A DNA stretch of 64,000 nt, taken from Gordionus sp. m RMFG-2023 (Eukaryota > Nematomorpha > Gordioida > Chordodea > Parachordodidae). The position numbers were made by a program, and so were the translations under genes. Of this stretch, positions 1 to 11,900 are shown one piece after another (position 1 is the stretch's first letter; each line of letters begins with the position of its first letter). Where the stretch lies: contig NC_088777.1 in assembly GCF_954871325.1 (NCBI RefSeq), positions 42,943,366 to 43,007,365 of the forward strand, read 5' to 3'. The notes beneath the pieces were generated by a model. That model did not search any database, was not told where the DNA came from, and saw only the letters and a program-made list of their open reading frames with translations.

Positions 1-946
1 TGGACACTTCTCTTAATGTTCAAGGTGGGCAAAGCCCATTCCAATAACTCGAGGTCAGAATCTGATTTTTTTTTATGAAAGGTACTGTTTTCCACATATT
101 TTGACTATTAAATATACCGATCTTTTTTTCTTAAATTTATAATATCACTTAAAATATTTTGGTCATCATCACCTTCTAAAATTATCACATGCTTTATCAA
201 ATTTACTATTAGTAAGATGCTCCCCTTATACTGGGGATCCAATAAACAATCAGCAGTGTTAGCACATCTATTTGGATTGCTTTTTCTTTTTCAAACGTAT
301 CTTTAATTATTTTTCTTCAGGTGGATTAATTATAAAATCATGGCATGATTGAATTATTTGTTTTCCAAATTAAGCGTACATTAATCCCTTTGCACCTACA
401 ACAATAAGAAGCTAAGTGTTAAAGAATAGTTTTAAATATTTCGTCCAAAATACTTCTTCATTTGATGTATTATTGGTAATTTCTTTTGGACAAATACCAA
501 CTTCTTTAACAGCTACTTTTAGAGCTTTCTTGTATGTTTGTATTTGCTCCTTGCATTTTATTGACGATGACCATCTTATTTGGAAATTTTACATAATGAA
601 ATATAAATTGACTATTATATTTATATATTGAAATTCAATCAAATTAATAATGAGAAAAATTCTTTTATTTTTATATTTTAAAATGAACTAATATTTTAAT
701 ATAAAAATCCGATATTTTAATATATAATTATAATTAAATCGACGCCTTGATGTTATAAATATAATCTAAAATAAATTGTAACCTAATTGGATTAATAAAC
801 ATGCTTTAAATACATATTAATTAATCAAATCAATATATTTATTCACCAATAATATTTTAGAGTATTTGACTGTATTTTATCAGGTCAAATACTCCTTGGG
901 CAATTGACGGAATTTGACAGGTCAATTGACCCACTTGTCAACCCTG
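1..946 (-). mobile_element. hAT-type DNA transposon fragment (left part outside window)
   Basis: The right end at 946 reads, on the minus strand, CAGGGTTGACAAGTGGGTCA, a typical hAT terminal sequence rich in TGACC/GGTCA. The body from about 10 to 300 aligns with the body of the element at 34592-35378: both share the stretch 'acttaaaatattttggtcatca' in near-identical context, and on the minus strand both can be read as related short peptides. This copy continues further (300-640) with sequence the shorter copy lacks, so it may keep more of the original interior. Its other end lies before the window. It sits in the second-last intron of SLC6 copy A. The coding frame is clearly decayed. Confidence 0.7.
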
Positions 947-1190
947 TTTTTAATATAATATATAAATTTTCTTTAATTAAATATATAATTTCTTTTTCTT
1001 CTTTCAATATGAATTATAAGCAATTTTAAATATTCAATATTTTCTTTTTTCAATTTATGTGAAGATTATGTTTGGTTTTTAGAATATTTTTGTTATAATC
1101 AAAAGAAAAAAGATTCTCTTATTCATATATTTTGGAATTTAATTTTATGATAACGTTTTAAATTAATTATTTTTTTTATTATTAAAATAG

Positions 1191-1627
1191 ACATTATTCG
1201 CTTTGTCTTGGTTCAAACTCGCTCCTTTAACTCTTGGGGCTTATGTTTACCCTATATGGGCTAACGTCTTTGGTTGGTTCTTAGCTGGAATACCAGTTTT
1301 GTTCATACCAATACTTTTCATCAAAAACTATTACAAGTTGAAAGGTCGAACATCGAGATCATTTTTGCAAGTTTGTTATTTTGTTATTTTTCGTACAATT
1401 TCACATTATTTTAAACAATTATATAAGAAAATATTTACTTTTTTTCTTAATTTAAAATTTTATTTTAATATACCTGTATAGCCTTACTAAAACATTGGCA
1501 ATAATATCTTAATATTATTTTAAAATTATATTAGAATTCACGAATATTAAGTCAGCCAAGAGATAATTGGGGACCAGAGCTTGATGTTAATCGAACAGGA
1601 AAATACAAAACATTCGAAAAATTTTAA
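1191..1627 (+). CDS. SLC6 transporter copy A, last two exons (5' part outside window)
   Basis: Exon 1191-1370 (60 codons, phase 0 at both ends) follows an AG at 1189-1190 and is followed by donor GTTTGT. It encodes the last transmembrane helix region, including YVYPIWANVFGWFLAGIPVL. Exon 1535-1627 (30 codons plus TAA at 1625-1627) encodes a C-terminal tail with DNWGPEL and NRTGKYK, the tail signature of sodium:neurotransmitter symporters (SLC6), which use the Na+/Cl- gradient to import amino acids or transmitters at the plasma membrane. Exon boundaries match the last two exons of the downstream paralogue exactly. The longer exon is about 67% identical to that paralogue (40 of 60 residues), and the intron here is only 164 bases. 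The rest of the gene lies upstream of the window. Which substrate it carries cannot be told from this part. Confidence 0.9.
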
Positions 1628-2215
1628 TTATATTAAAATTATGTAAATACTAAATACACCAAATCAATCATTTACGAACGTTTTATGGATGCGTAGTTTT
1701 AAATTATTAGTTTGACAGTTTTATATTAATTGTATGCGCTGTTTTTAATTAAAATATCTCCTGTTAGATTTAATATTTACTCATATTTAATAATCAAATG
1801 AAAAGTTTTCGCACAAAGTATGATCTGTTAAATTATTAGATATTTTCTTAATTTTAGTTATAAATTAAAAAATTTAAGATACTTATGATATTTTATGATA
1901 CTTTGATACGAATAAATTTATAGAAAATATATGATTATAATTCAAAGAGATTTGATATACAATACTATCCACTCGAATTACTCAATTCCCTATTAAATAA
2001 CATATTCAAAAAAAAATCTTATTAAATTGCTTGATGACTGAAAACTTAACGGAAACCAATTTTCAGATATTATAAGTCAATTTTAAATACTATTTTCTTA
2101 ATTATTTTTTGTAATTAAATTATTTAATTGTGATTATGACTAGTATAATTATATTGTTTTCCTATTGAATAACATTTTATCTCATGATGAATTTAGGATA
2201 ATAAAATATTTATCA

Positions 2216-2348
2216 ATTTTTTACTTGTTTTATCTTGTCTCAAAAGTAAAACTTGGTATGACAAAATATTTAATTTTTAAGTAAAATTTTTATTTGTTTT
2301 AGCTTGCCTCAAAAGTAAAACTGATATGGCAAAATATTTTCAATTTTT
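2216..2348 (+). repeat. Tandem duplication, two units of about 66 bp
   Basis: Two imperfect direct copies, each containing the core 'ctcaaaagtaaaact' followed by an 'acaaaatattt' / 'gcaaaatattt' segment, lie head to tail at about 2216-2282 and 2283-2348. No open frame spans them. Confidence 0.7.
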
Positions 2349-4550
2349 AATTGTCTTTATAGCCAGTACGATCACTAGATTCTCTAAACTTGAGAAGGGG
2401 TGGGCTCATTTTCTAAAGAAATTTCAAAATAAATTACACAAAAAGTAATTCTATTTAAAATTTACAAAAAAATAATCATATCTATAAGTCAATATTTTTA
2501 GGAGGACTCTATAATATTTCCAGGGTGAAGGGAGGGGTTGAGCTTCTATGCGCTTCCTCCTCTCGACGCATTGGTATATAGTCAAATTGGCTGCTAATTC
2601 TTTATTTCTATTTAGTCAAATAGAAATAAGAATATATTGAATGATAATGTTGAACGGTAGAATTTGAGAGATGATGTTGTTGAGTAGATCTACAAAATAT
2701 AGTTTAATAAAATTTTTATATAATTAATAATTTAATAAAAATTTTATATAATTAATAGTTTGATAAAATAAATATAATTATTGCAATATATGAGCCTTTT
2801 TGCTTTCAAGTTAAGCTGTTATTCCTTTGTTTTTTTTAAAAATAATAAAAAAAACCCATGGATGTCCCAATCTTAATATTTTTTTCCATAGAAATATATT
2901 GTAATTGAATATAAATATAGAGATATTCGAATAGCAACACTCACGGAGTTCTCAAAAAATACATAAAGTAAATAAAAACCGCACTATTAAAAAAATTACG
3001 ATTTATTAAAAGTAAAAAGGTCTTTAGTAGAAAGTTACAAAATAAACACCAAATTTTTATTTTTAGCATATTCATTTTACCTCAATTTTTTAAAATCATA
3101 TTTTTCGAAAAAGGATCATCTTTAACATTTTTGACCACTGATACCAGAGTATTTTTTTAATAGAAATTTTGAAACGTAATGGAACTTTTTTTAAGCAAAT
3201 TATTAAAAGGAACACATCATAACTTTTAAACTTCCTAAATTAATTTTAAGCCCGTATCTTTTAAAATCTTTGATCTAATATCATTTTTTTTGTAAATTTG
3301 TACCCTTAATTTTGTTACTAAGATATATTTTATTACATTTTAGGCTGCGTCCAAAATCATAAAAATATAAATAAATTTTGAAGAAAAGAATAACATAAGC
3401 TATTTTTAATGTAAAAATAAAATGGTATCCAATTTCATTTTTCGGTATTTATAAAAATTTATTTTTTTATTTATTTTTAAATTTTTGTAGAAAAATAGTA
3501 AGTACAATTTTAATGCTGTTAATTTTTATAAATTTACTAACCCAAACGATTATAGTCTTTTATATTAATATATTTTTTAGTGTCAGAATATAATTTTATG
3601 GAAAGCATAAGAGTGCACAGGAACCTCTGGTGCAAAAATGACTTAAAATTCAGAGATTCAAAGATTTACTATATGTTGAAGAATATCTATTGCTAAAAGA
3701 GAATGTTGAAAATATTACCAAATATTCTGAGTCAAGTTTTAAATTGACTCAGACAAATGTAATAAATTTAAAGACATAAATATAAAATAGTTTTTATTTA
3801 TAAAATTATATATTTTAATAGGCTGCACAATACCTTATTGAAATTGAAAGCCCAATATAATATTATTTATATTTCAAAATTTGTTGGAAACTTTCAAAAC
3901 CATAAAAAACTGTAAATAAACGGTAACTTTACATTTTGCCTCTAACTGTAATTTTTTTCCCCTAAATCAAGACCCTATAAATCATATTAGACTGCCATAA
4001 ATTTTATTTCTACAACTATTAAATTTCAACATACAATTTCATCTAGAGGATGATTCGATAAAGATAAAGTCTTAATTTATAAATCTTACAGAGGCTTAAA
4101 TGCAACATATATTAAGAATAAAATCAATAAATCATATCAATAATTATTACACAAATTTTTCAAATAAGTTAAAGGTTTATATCTTCTGTTAGTTTAAAAT
4201 ATTTTTTAAAGTTACATTTCAATTGAACATTTTAAAAAAAACTCTTATAAATACGGATCCCCAAAAAAAATTTTGTAAATAATGATGACCAATCGTGTAT
4301 TCATGATACCATATACTGATCCAAAAATACTCAAATGGTTCTCAGATCAATATTAAAAAAGCATTCATGAATAGGCTCCACTAAGAATGTGTAAATTCAC
4401 ATATTTTCTCATTTATTTTATGAAAATATGAAAACTGTTTATTAAGTTAAAATAATATTAAATTCAAACAAATTCAAAAAGCTCGCTGTTCCCTTAATAT
4501 ATTTCAAAAATTTATGGAAATGGCACGCTAAATTTTTTCTGCATTTTCAG

Positions 4551-4605
4551 GGGTACGGCGTGGCCTTGCCTGCTCTTGCCACTAGACCACTGGAAATTGG
4601 AAGAG
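4551..4605 (+). other. Orphan exon-like segment with strong splice signals
   Basis: A 55-base, GC-richer segment is bounded by a pyrimidine-rich acceptor ending in TTTTCAG (to 4550) and a consensus donor GTGAGT (from 4606), both stronger than any splice site of the neighbouring SLC6 gene. In its open frame it would encode GYGVALPALATRPLEIGR. I do not recognise this peptide. It could be an untranslated first exon of SLC6 copy B, an exon of an unseen gene, or chance. On the minus strand the segment contains a tRNA A-box-like stretch (TGGTCTAGTGG) but no B box follows, so a SINE remnant is an alternative. Confidence 0.25.
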
Positions 4606-5319
4606 GTGAGTGTAATAGAAGACAATCTGATAAGAGGACATAATATTGTAATACCAACTAAATTTATAAAGATAATCTTGCTAGTCCTGTATGCTGGACA
4701 TCAAAAAGAACAAAAAAGACGTGCTAAAAAAATTATAAATTCTTGACAATTCCACGAGATTTTATGATAATCATAGTGAGTAGTTTTATTAAAGCAACTA
4801 TTACTATTTACCGTCTAACTAGTTAAATTTTTATTTTTACTGTATCTTATTTCATTTTTGTATTGTAACGGTAAAGTAACTAGTTACTTTTCAAATATTT
4901 ATAAATTACATTCAGTTACTTTATAGGATGGTTTCCCAATCTTAAAATTGCTATCTATTAAATAATCTCTCGTTTATATAGACTCACTTAGAATGTTTGC
5001 GTTGTCTAGGGAAGTTTTAGAGGAAGAAAAACTAGCACATTAAAATAGTTTGCTGCCAAAATTTTAATTTCATTTCTCAACTTAATTACCAAAAAATTGC
5101 AATCTACCCTGTTTCATAATGCACTATTACATACAAATTATTTGTTGATTGTTTTATAATGGAAAATTAAATTTTGAATCATAGTAATTCCAACCAGTGA
5201 TATACAACTATTAGAAACTATTAATTATAATCTTAAACCTTCAAAAAGATGCCCGCAATGTCTTAAACATACCTTTTGTAGTTTTAATAGACACAAATTA
5301 AATAATGATATAGTTTTAA

Positions 5320-7460
5320 ATGTTTACAATGACCATAATGATAACATCAATATATCGTATTCCCATCTACCTGATAACATTTCCTTCTCTTCCTTATTCT
5401 TTGATACCTCCAAGCCTAATTATTACTCGAATCTCCAAAGGTGCTCATATACTGGCAGCTAATAAAACTACTCCCTTAGTGATCAAAGCCAACCTTATCT
5501 CTAAAAAATTGATTATCTAAAGCGCTTAGGTTAGCATCTACGTAATGATTCACTTGCCGATTTTTGTTGTTATTTTTAATCGATTTATGTTTATTTACTA
5601 TCGTGATTCCGCCCATGGATTGGATGGAATTTCTCCTGTATTTCTTTAGGGCATTACCTGTCCTTCAATATGTTCCCTTCTTTAATCCTTACCTTGCTTA
5701 CCAACTACTGCAATAAAATTTTGACCAGTGTTGTTCAAGATTTTGCGCCTCTCATACTTTTTGGTGCATGACTCATTGCCTTGCAAGAACCATAACGATA
5801 TCAGGTTAATAGATATAGGCGTTTCCTTTAGATGCCTTGTTGCCAAAATGATTTCCTCAAGAATTAAGAATGATGAATCTCTCATCTTGAGTCTTTTTCA
5901 ACTGGGCGTCGGAGTTGCCGGTGGTTTTCGTTTAGTAAACAATCGCTCATGTGAAATCTTAATTAAGATCGACTTTGCCAATGCCTTTAATACCCTCTAT
6001 AGGAATTCTTTCTTAAAATCCTTGAGCACCCTTTTTCCTGGATATAGCAAATTTTTCCATTCCTGCCATCAATATCCTTCCACTTTACAATTCAATTCAT
6101 ATAAAATCAACGATATGATCGAGGCAATTAATGCCTCCTACTCTCTTTTGCTCCATGTTTGGTACATGTATGATGGTATAATCTGTGACTCATCCAATGA
6201 GGTCAATAAAGTGATCGATATAATGTTAGAGATCGGCTCTTCTTTATTAATTCTCAATCAAAGCAAATCAGAATTCATTCAACTAAACAGTACCAAAATT
6301 AACTCCCACAATTTCAAGGTCATTACTCAAAATCAACTAATTCACTTATCATCCCAGGTTGCGGGCAACTCAACTGTTTGCATCTTTGGATTCAATTCTT
6401 GAAACTCTTATCAAATTGGGTGATATCCTTCTCATCCTTTCCTTTAGTTGTTTTTTGTTAAAACTTTTTAATATACCGCGCATTCTTTATGCTCTAAGGA
6501 CTACTCCTGTTTTTAAATATCCTGGTCCTTTGAATGTATATGAAACGGGAATCTAGGTACAAACCGAAGAGATCCTAAATCTTAGGTTCGGAAAAATTGC
6601 TTGGGTTCAAACTTCTCTCCCAACAAAATTTGGTTTTGGCATCTTTAATAACTTTTATCTCAAGTTGCTTATTAATAAAACTTATTGTTATCGCTCACTC
6701 TCCTGCATCATGCATTGAGGCATTAGATCATGGAGATCTCGAATTCTTGCTGACACTCATTTACCAGTCACTTGCAAATATGGAACATCCTGGTTGTTGC
6801 CTGCTGCTTCGAAACTCGGCTATAAAGTATTCAACCCCTAGATCGTCCTCTCTTTTTTGTCTCTGCTAAATGGACCTGGGCACGAGTTCCCCAAGGCTAT
6901 CTCTTCTGTTAATCTTCAATTACAACTCACCAAAAATGAATTCACTCTTGCCATTAGAATCCGTCTCAATTGCTTAATTAACCAACCTTACCATTGCTCT
7001 GGATGTAATGTTCCTGTTGAATCGAAGGGGCGACATATGCAAAGGACGTATTCCTAAACACAATCGTAATGCCATTATTTAACGTGCCCTTAAGTCTGGG
7101 CAGATTACATCTAATCTTTAACCTAGTGGTCTTTTTCGATCTGATAGAAAACGTTCAGATGGCATTACCCAAATTCCTTGGAAGAGAGGTCAATTATTAC
7201 AAGCATCTTTGACATCAAAGAGCTATACAAAATTAATAAATATTCTAAAATATCTAATGAATTTTTATACCTATAATCTCTTCTAATTAGCATCATTTGG
7301 TAGCCGTGCTTTAAACTTTTTCACGAAACTCGGTTTTCTTATTCGTAAAATTACTGAGGAACCCAGATAAGGTATTTACCATTTACCTAAGGCAAAGACT
7401 TTCATTTTCATTCATAAATCGAATTACATCAGTTTCATTGGAAGTCTCCTTCCGAGCTAA
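5320..7460 (+). mobile_element. Decayed non-LTR (LINE-like) reverse transcriptase copy
   Basis: Broken frames along the plus strand carry, in order, the landmarks of one reverse-transcriptase family that is widespread in invertebrate genomes (from memory of the family). GLDGIS lies at about 5615. FRCLVAKMISSRIK and QLGVGVAGG (5728-5930) form the fingers region. KIDFANAFN at about 5965 replaces the usual V-D-F-x-N-A-F-N of the palm. A Y-x-D-D-like MYDGI follows at about 6165, then a basic Cys/His segment around 6990-7080. The end matches the family C-terminus (IPW, FFTKLGFLIR, KSNYISFIGS to about 7450). The middle of the palm and the thumb are partly missing, and several stops and shifts interrupt the frame. 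No endonuclease domain is visible. It is non-functional. The clade cannot be assigned by eye. Confidence 0.7.
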
Positions 7461-8131
7461 CCTAACTTTTTTAAAAAATCCTTTTTGCTTATTTAATAAT
7501 CCTTTTTACATATTTTAATTTTATGTTCTTATATTTTATTATATGATGGATTAAAATTATGATGAAATATATATATATTATATAAATAAGCAATACATAA
7601 AGATAATATAAAAATATAATATTTTTTAAAAAGTGACGATTTCATTTTGAGGGACAAAACTTTCTATCAAAATTATTCCAATATAATTAATTGATTTATT
7701 TTTGATTTGTTGCAACAATCAAATTTTTTTTCCCATATATTCAATTCATTAAGATCTTATATAAACCTTTCATTGTAATGTTTTATCTTATTAATTTTGA
7801 AAAGCAAATTGACGTGAAAATTCTTATTTTGGTAAAATTTTATTTCTATATTTTTTTTTAAAATATAAAGGGATTTAATTTAGGGAGAGGACTTAAGGAG
7901 AACAGATGTTTAAAAACCCCCTAACCCAAAGCCGGATAGATTATCGGGTTGAACTGAGTAAGGTAACTTAGAGAATATCTTTTTTTTAGACTATTGGACG
8001 AGTGAAAAAAATATTTTTATGGACCGTGTTGGAATTTTTCAAATTTATTAAAACTTAAAATTAGGCAAATTCTTAATGATTATTGGTCGGGCCCGCCGCA
8101 CAGTTTATACAAAATTATACTACTTTTACAG
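7461..8131. other. Intergenic AT-rich stretch
   Basis: Nothing recognisable on either strand between the end of the reverse-transcriptase remnant and the MITE at 8140. Confidence 0.5.
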
Positions 8132-8139
8132 ACCATGCG

Positions 8140-8603
8140 TAGTGATCTGCATCGGGCCTAATTTTTCATGCTCTACCAGGCCCAAAATTTTCTTAATAAA
8201 AGTTTAACGGCCCGGCCCGAACCAGAAATTTTAAAAAAGTTTTGCCGGCCCGGCCCGAACCCGTATATTTTTAAAAAAAATTTACCGATCCGGCCCGAAT
8301 TTATTTAAATATAGAAATTAATTTTTATAATTACTCAAAATAAAAGACATATGTTATATGTCGTTTAGTTTCAATAAATAAAATCAAATATTTTTATTTT
8401 ACATAAAAATTCAATATAAAATTGATAAATTTAGATATATTTAAAAAAAATTCCAAAGTCCGACCCGACCCGGCCCGAATTTTTTTTAAAAATATTAGGC
8501 CCGACTTGAACCCGATTATTTTAAATAGAATCCGGCCCAAAGCCCGTTCGGGCCGGGTCGGGCTCGGGGCGGGTACGGGTCGGGTCTAACTTTGCAGATC
8601 TCT
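8140..8603. mobile_element. hAT-type MITE with repeated GGCCCGG motifs
   Basis: A 464-bp non-coding element in an otherwise AT-rich region. The ends are inverted (left TAGTGATCTGC, right read inward AGAGATCTGC). They are flanked by near-identical 8-mers, accatgcg at 8132-8139 and accatgct at 8604-8611, the size expected of a hAT target duplication. Inside, the words CGGCCCGGCCCGAA and relatives recur at least five times on one side, with a complementary GGGCCGGGTCGGG block near the right end, so the element can fold back on itself. It lies about 320 bases upstream of the SLC6 copy B start codon. Confidence 0.75.
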
Positions 8604-8923
8604 ACCATGCTGTGCAAATAATACTGGCAGGAAAAATCTTTTAAATTATCTTCCTAGACTGGTTCGCGAGCAGTGCAGATCTTTACTTGAAAAGATTAAA
8701 AATAAAGACAGAAATATATTTAAAAAAAAGAGAATTCCGGCTTTTATAATGAGTTCCTTATTTTACTTAAAATAGATACTATCAAAAATAAGAAGAAAAC
8801 AATTTTTTTAACATACAACCTTTCGATTATGTAATAATTTCAAATAAAAAAACAATTAAAAACACAGAATTTCATAGCCAATATTAGAAACAGTTGAATG
8901 CCAATCTCTCATAAGCATATCTG

Positions 8924-11900
8924 ATGTCGGAGATAAGCGTTACAAAAAAAATATATCCCGGAGATTTTATAAAAAATCCCTTAGAAAACTCTTTTTCCAA
9001 TATCGGTGTTAATGTGAAGGCAATAGAAACATTGGCCCCTTCTAATGTGGAATTATCGAGAAATAAGTCTTCTATCGCTATTCATGAAAGAGATAAATGG
9101 GATGGAAAGTTAGATTTCTTGATGTCTTGCATAGGATATGCGGCGGGTCTGGGAAACGTGTGGAGATTTCCAGCTATGGCGGGAAAAAATGGAGGAGGTT
9201 TATTTATTTAAACGTATGTACATCATATAAAAAATTTTCAATTTTCATCCAATAGTAAATCTTGTGATCAATTTACATCCAATTGTATTCATTTTTTTTC
9301 TCCGCTACCAAAATTTTTTACCATAAAAACTGTAATAATTTTACTAATATAATAAAATTACTATTTTTGGAAAGTAAGTAAAGTAACGACGTTTCTTTTT
9401 TTTGAGTTTTAAAATACATAAGAACTTAGATATAAGTGTAAAATTATCATAAGTCCTACTGAAATAAATTGCCATTTCCTCAGCTGAATTATTATTTCTA
9501 TTAATGTGACACCTATGACATGATATGTAAGATTTGATAGATCATCAAAAAATGACTAAATTTTATTAAAATATCCAATATCAAATTATTTAATTATATA
9601 TTTTTATCAATTTAATTTATTTTAGCCGAGTTTTCAAATCTAATCAAAAGAATATAATATGGATCTTAGAAATTATTTTTTTCAAATTTGAATTTAAATA
9701 ATAGATAATCTGTATACCAAATTTAAAAAGATATATTATTGCATTTTATGGATAAATTAGTTAAATTCTTCTATAGTAAAATTAATTTTCAATTTTTTTT
9801 TATCGAATTGCTACAAATAAAGTGCTATTTTATTTAATATAAATCTCCTTTCATCAGCACATTTTCCAAATTCTTAAAGCTTGGCTCAGTGGTACCCCCC
9901 CCCCTCCACCCAATCTACATCAAGTCAAGTACTTAGAGGGATTTAGTAGGGGGTAGGATAATTTTTTATTAAATTTTTTGGTTAAAAATTTATCAGAACT
10001 AATAAATATAAAATTTATTTTAAACCCATCATATAAAATGGCAATTTCGAACACAAATATTAAAAGGGCCAATATAATATTGTTAAAAAATATTAAGCTC
10101 TAACCGATATGTAAATCACATTAAAATATAGAATTACATTATAAAATGATTTAAAAAGTTAATCTCTTCAAAATAATATCCAAATCAATAAAAAAATCAT
10201 ACCTTTCTCCATTTTATAAACTCAAGCAAGAAAATCGCCGTATCTATAATTAGATCTATTTATCAAATATTTAAAACATCATGGCCCGACCTCGCCACTT
10301 GATATTTTTTTTAAAAATGTTTTTTCTTTTTATAAAAATATACATTTGTATCAATCTTTTTTTTTTAACTTAATATATGACATATTTTATTATATTCTCT
10401 ATAATAAATGTTAATTTTTAAATAGTAATAAAATTAAAGTTTAAATAAAATTAAAAAGTTAATTAAAATACAGTTTATAAGTGAAAATTATATCTTTCCG
10501 ATTGCGCTAATTTTTCAAAAATTTGTTCTGAGTTATCTTAATGTATATGTAAAGCTTCCATTCAATTGATTTTAAGATGTCGTACTCTTGAGTTGGGTTT
10601 TATTCTCCGTAACAAAGAATAGATTCTCATCTGTTTTATACTAATTGGTATAGTTGACAAAATATATTATTAATTTTAATATTTATGGTACTCTAAAATA
10701 TATTTTAAAGTAGGTAATTCCATTGCGTTTCTTGGTGGAATTAATCTTCCAATAATTGTGGTGCAATTAAATAATTTTTTTTTCTTTTAAGTTTATCTTT
10801 TCAGGTGGTAAGCTCCTTCCTATCATCTCCACTTTATTACTCATGCTATCTATTTTTATCTAATTTCTATTTCTGATCGATTCCATTTGTATCTCCCACC
10901 GGAGTATCTCTATCGAGGGCAAAGGATCTTGATCTCCCACCGGTGTATCAAATCTATCAACAGATATACCACCTGAGTATTCCTCACACCAAAGTATCAA
11001 ATCGACATTTATCCCAATCTTGATCTCCCACTGGAGTATCAATCCCGATGGTCGTTATCAGTCCAATGTAACTTAGTAGATATTGAGCTTAAACGGCCCC
11101 CGAGATTTCATCCTAGCGCTGGCAAGAAATCGTTATCATCTGACCCACGAGTTCAACTGGCCGTCTTATTTGGTTCAAGTATCCTAGCATCCGGCTAAGC
11201 CTGTCGGTGACCGGAATGGCATTTCTCAGCTCAGAAATTTTTCATATTATATGTCTATACCCATCCGTCATCGAAAAAAACCCGAAAATATTTAGTTCCT
11301 TATCAGGATTGAACCTGGGACCTTAGGTTTCCAAGCATACATCATACACCACTGGGCAACCTCAGCGATCAATTAAATATTTTATTAATACATTCAAATT
11401 CAAAAATAATAGGCTGTCGTATTATATCTAATTGTATCTGCTTAGGTCATTCTAATGTTTTCCCAATGGTTAAAATAGGTTTTTCAATATATAAAAATGC
11501 TGTAATCTTTATATTGAAGGATCCATCTTGTCGGGTATCCTTTTACAGTTTCTTTTTTATAGCACAAGAAGTCTCAGAAATGATTCTATAAATACTGTCT
11601 CTCTGGATATCTCATTATTTCATACACTTTAGAAATGTTGCCCAATCATAACTATTTTTGGTTGAGAAAATTATTTGAAATAGAATATCTTGCAATTCAC
11701 AAAAATACCTTATATATTAAATTATTTGCTACAAGGTGGTTAGGGATTCCCCATCCCTCCAATTTCTCTGGCTTCTCGTATTTTTACGTTTTTCCAGTGA
11801 TTATGAAAAAAATTATATAAAATGATTATTTCTAACATAAACTTTTATAATTTTAAAGTAAAATAAATATTATTATAATTTGAATGGCTAAAAAAATAAA

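Larger units (their letters stand above)
1628..5319. other. Intergenic stretch between the two SLC6 genes
   Basis: Very AT-rich. Apart from a tandem duplication at 2216-2348, a triple AT-rich repeat near 2695-2770 and an exon-like segment at 4551-4605, I see no gene, RNA or clear mobile element here. An ATTAAA at 1632-1637 could be the poly(A) signal of SLC6 copy A, but such hexamers are frequent in this composition. Confidence 0.5.

Noticed and set aside
9881-9892. Perfect A-box word TGGCTCAGTGG
   Set aside because: Followed directly by a C tract, with no B box within 100 bases.
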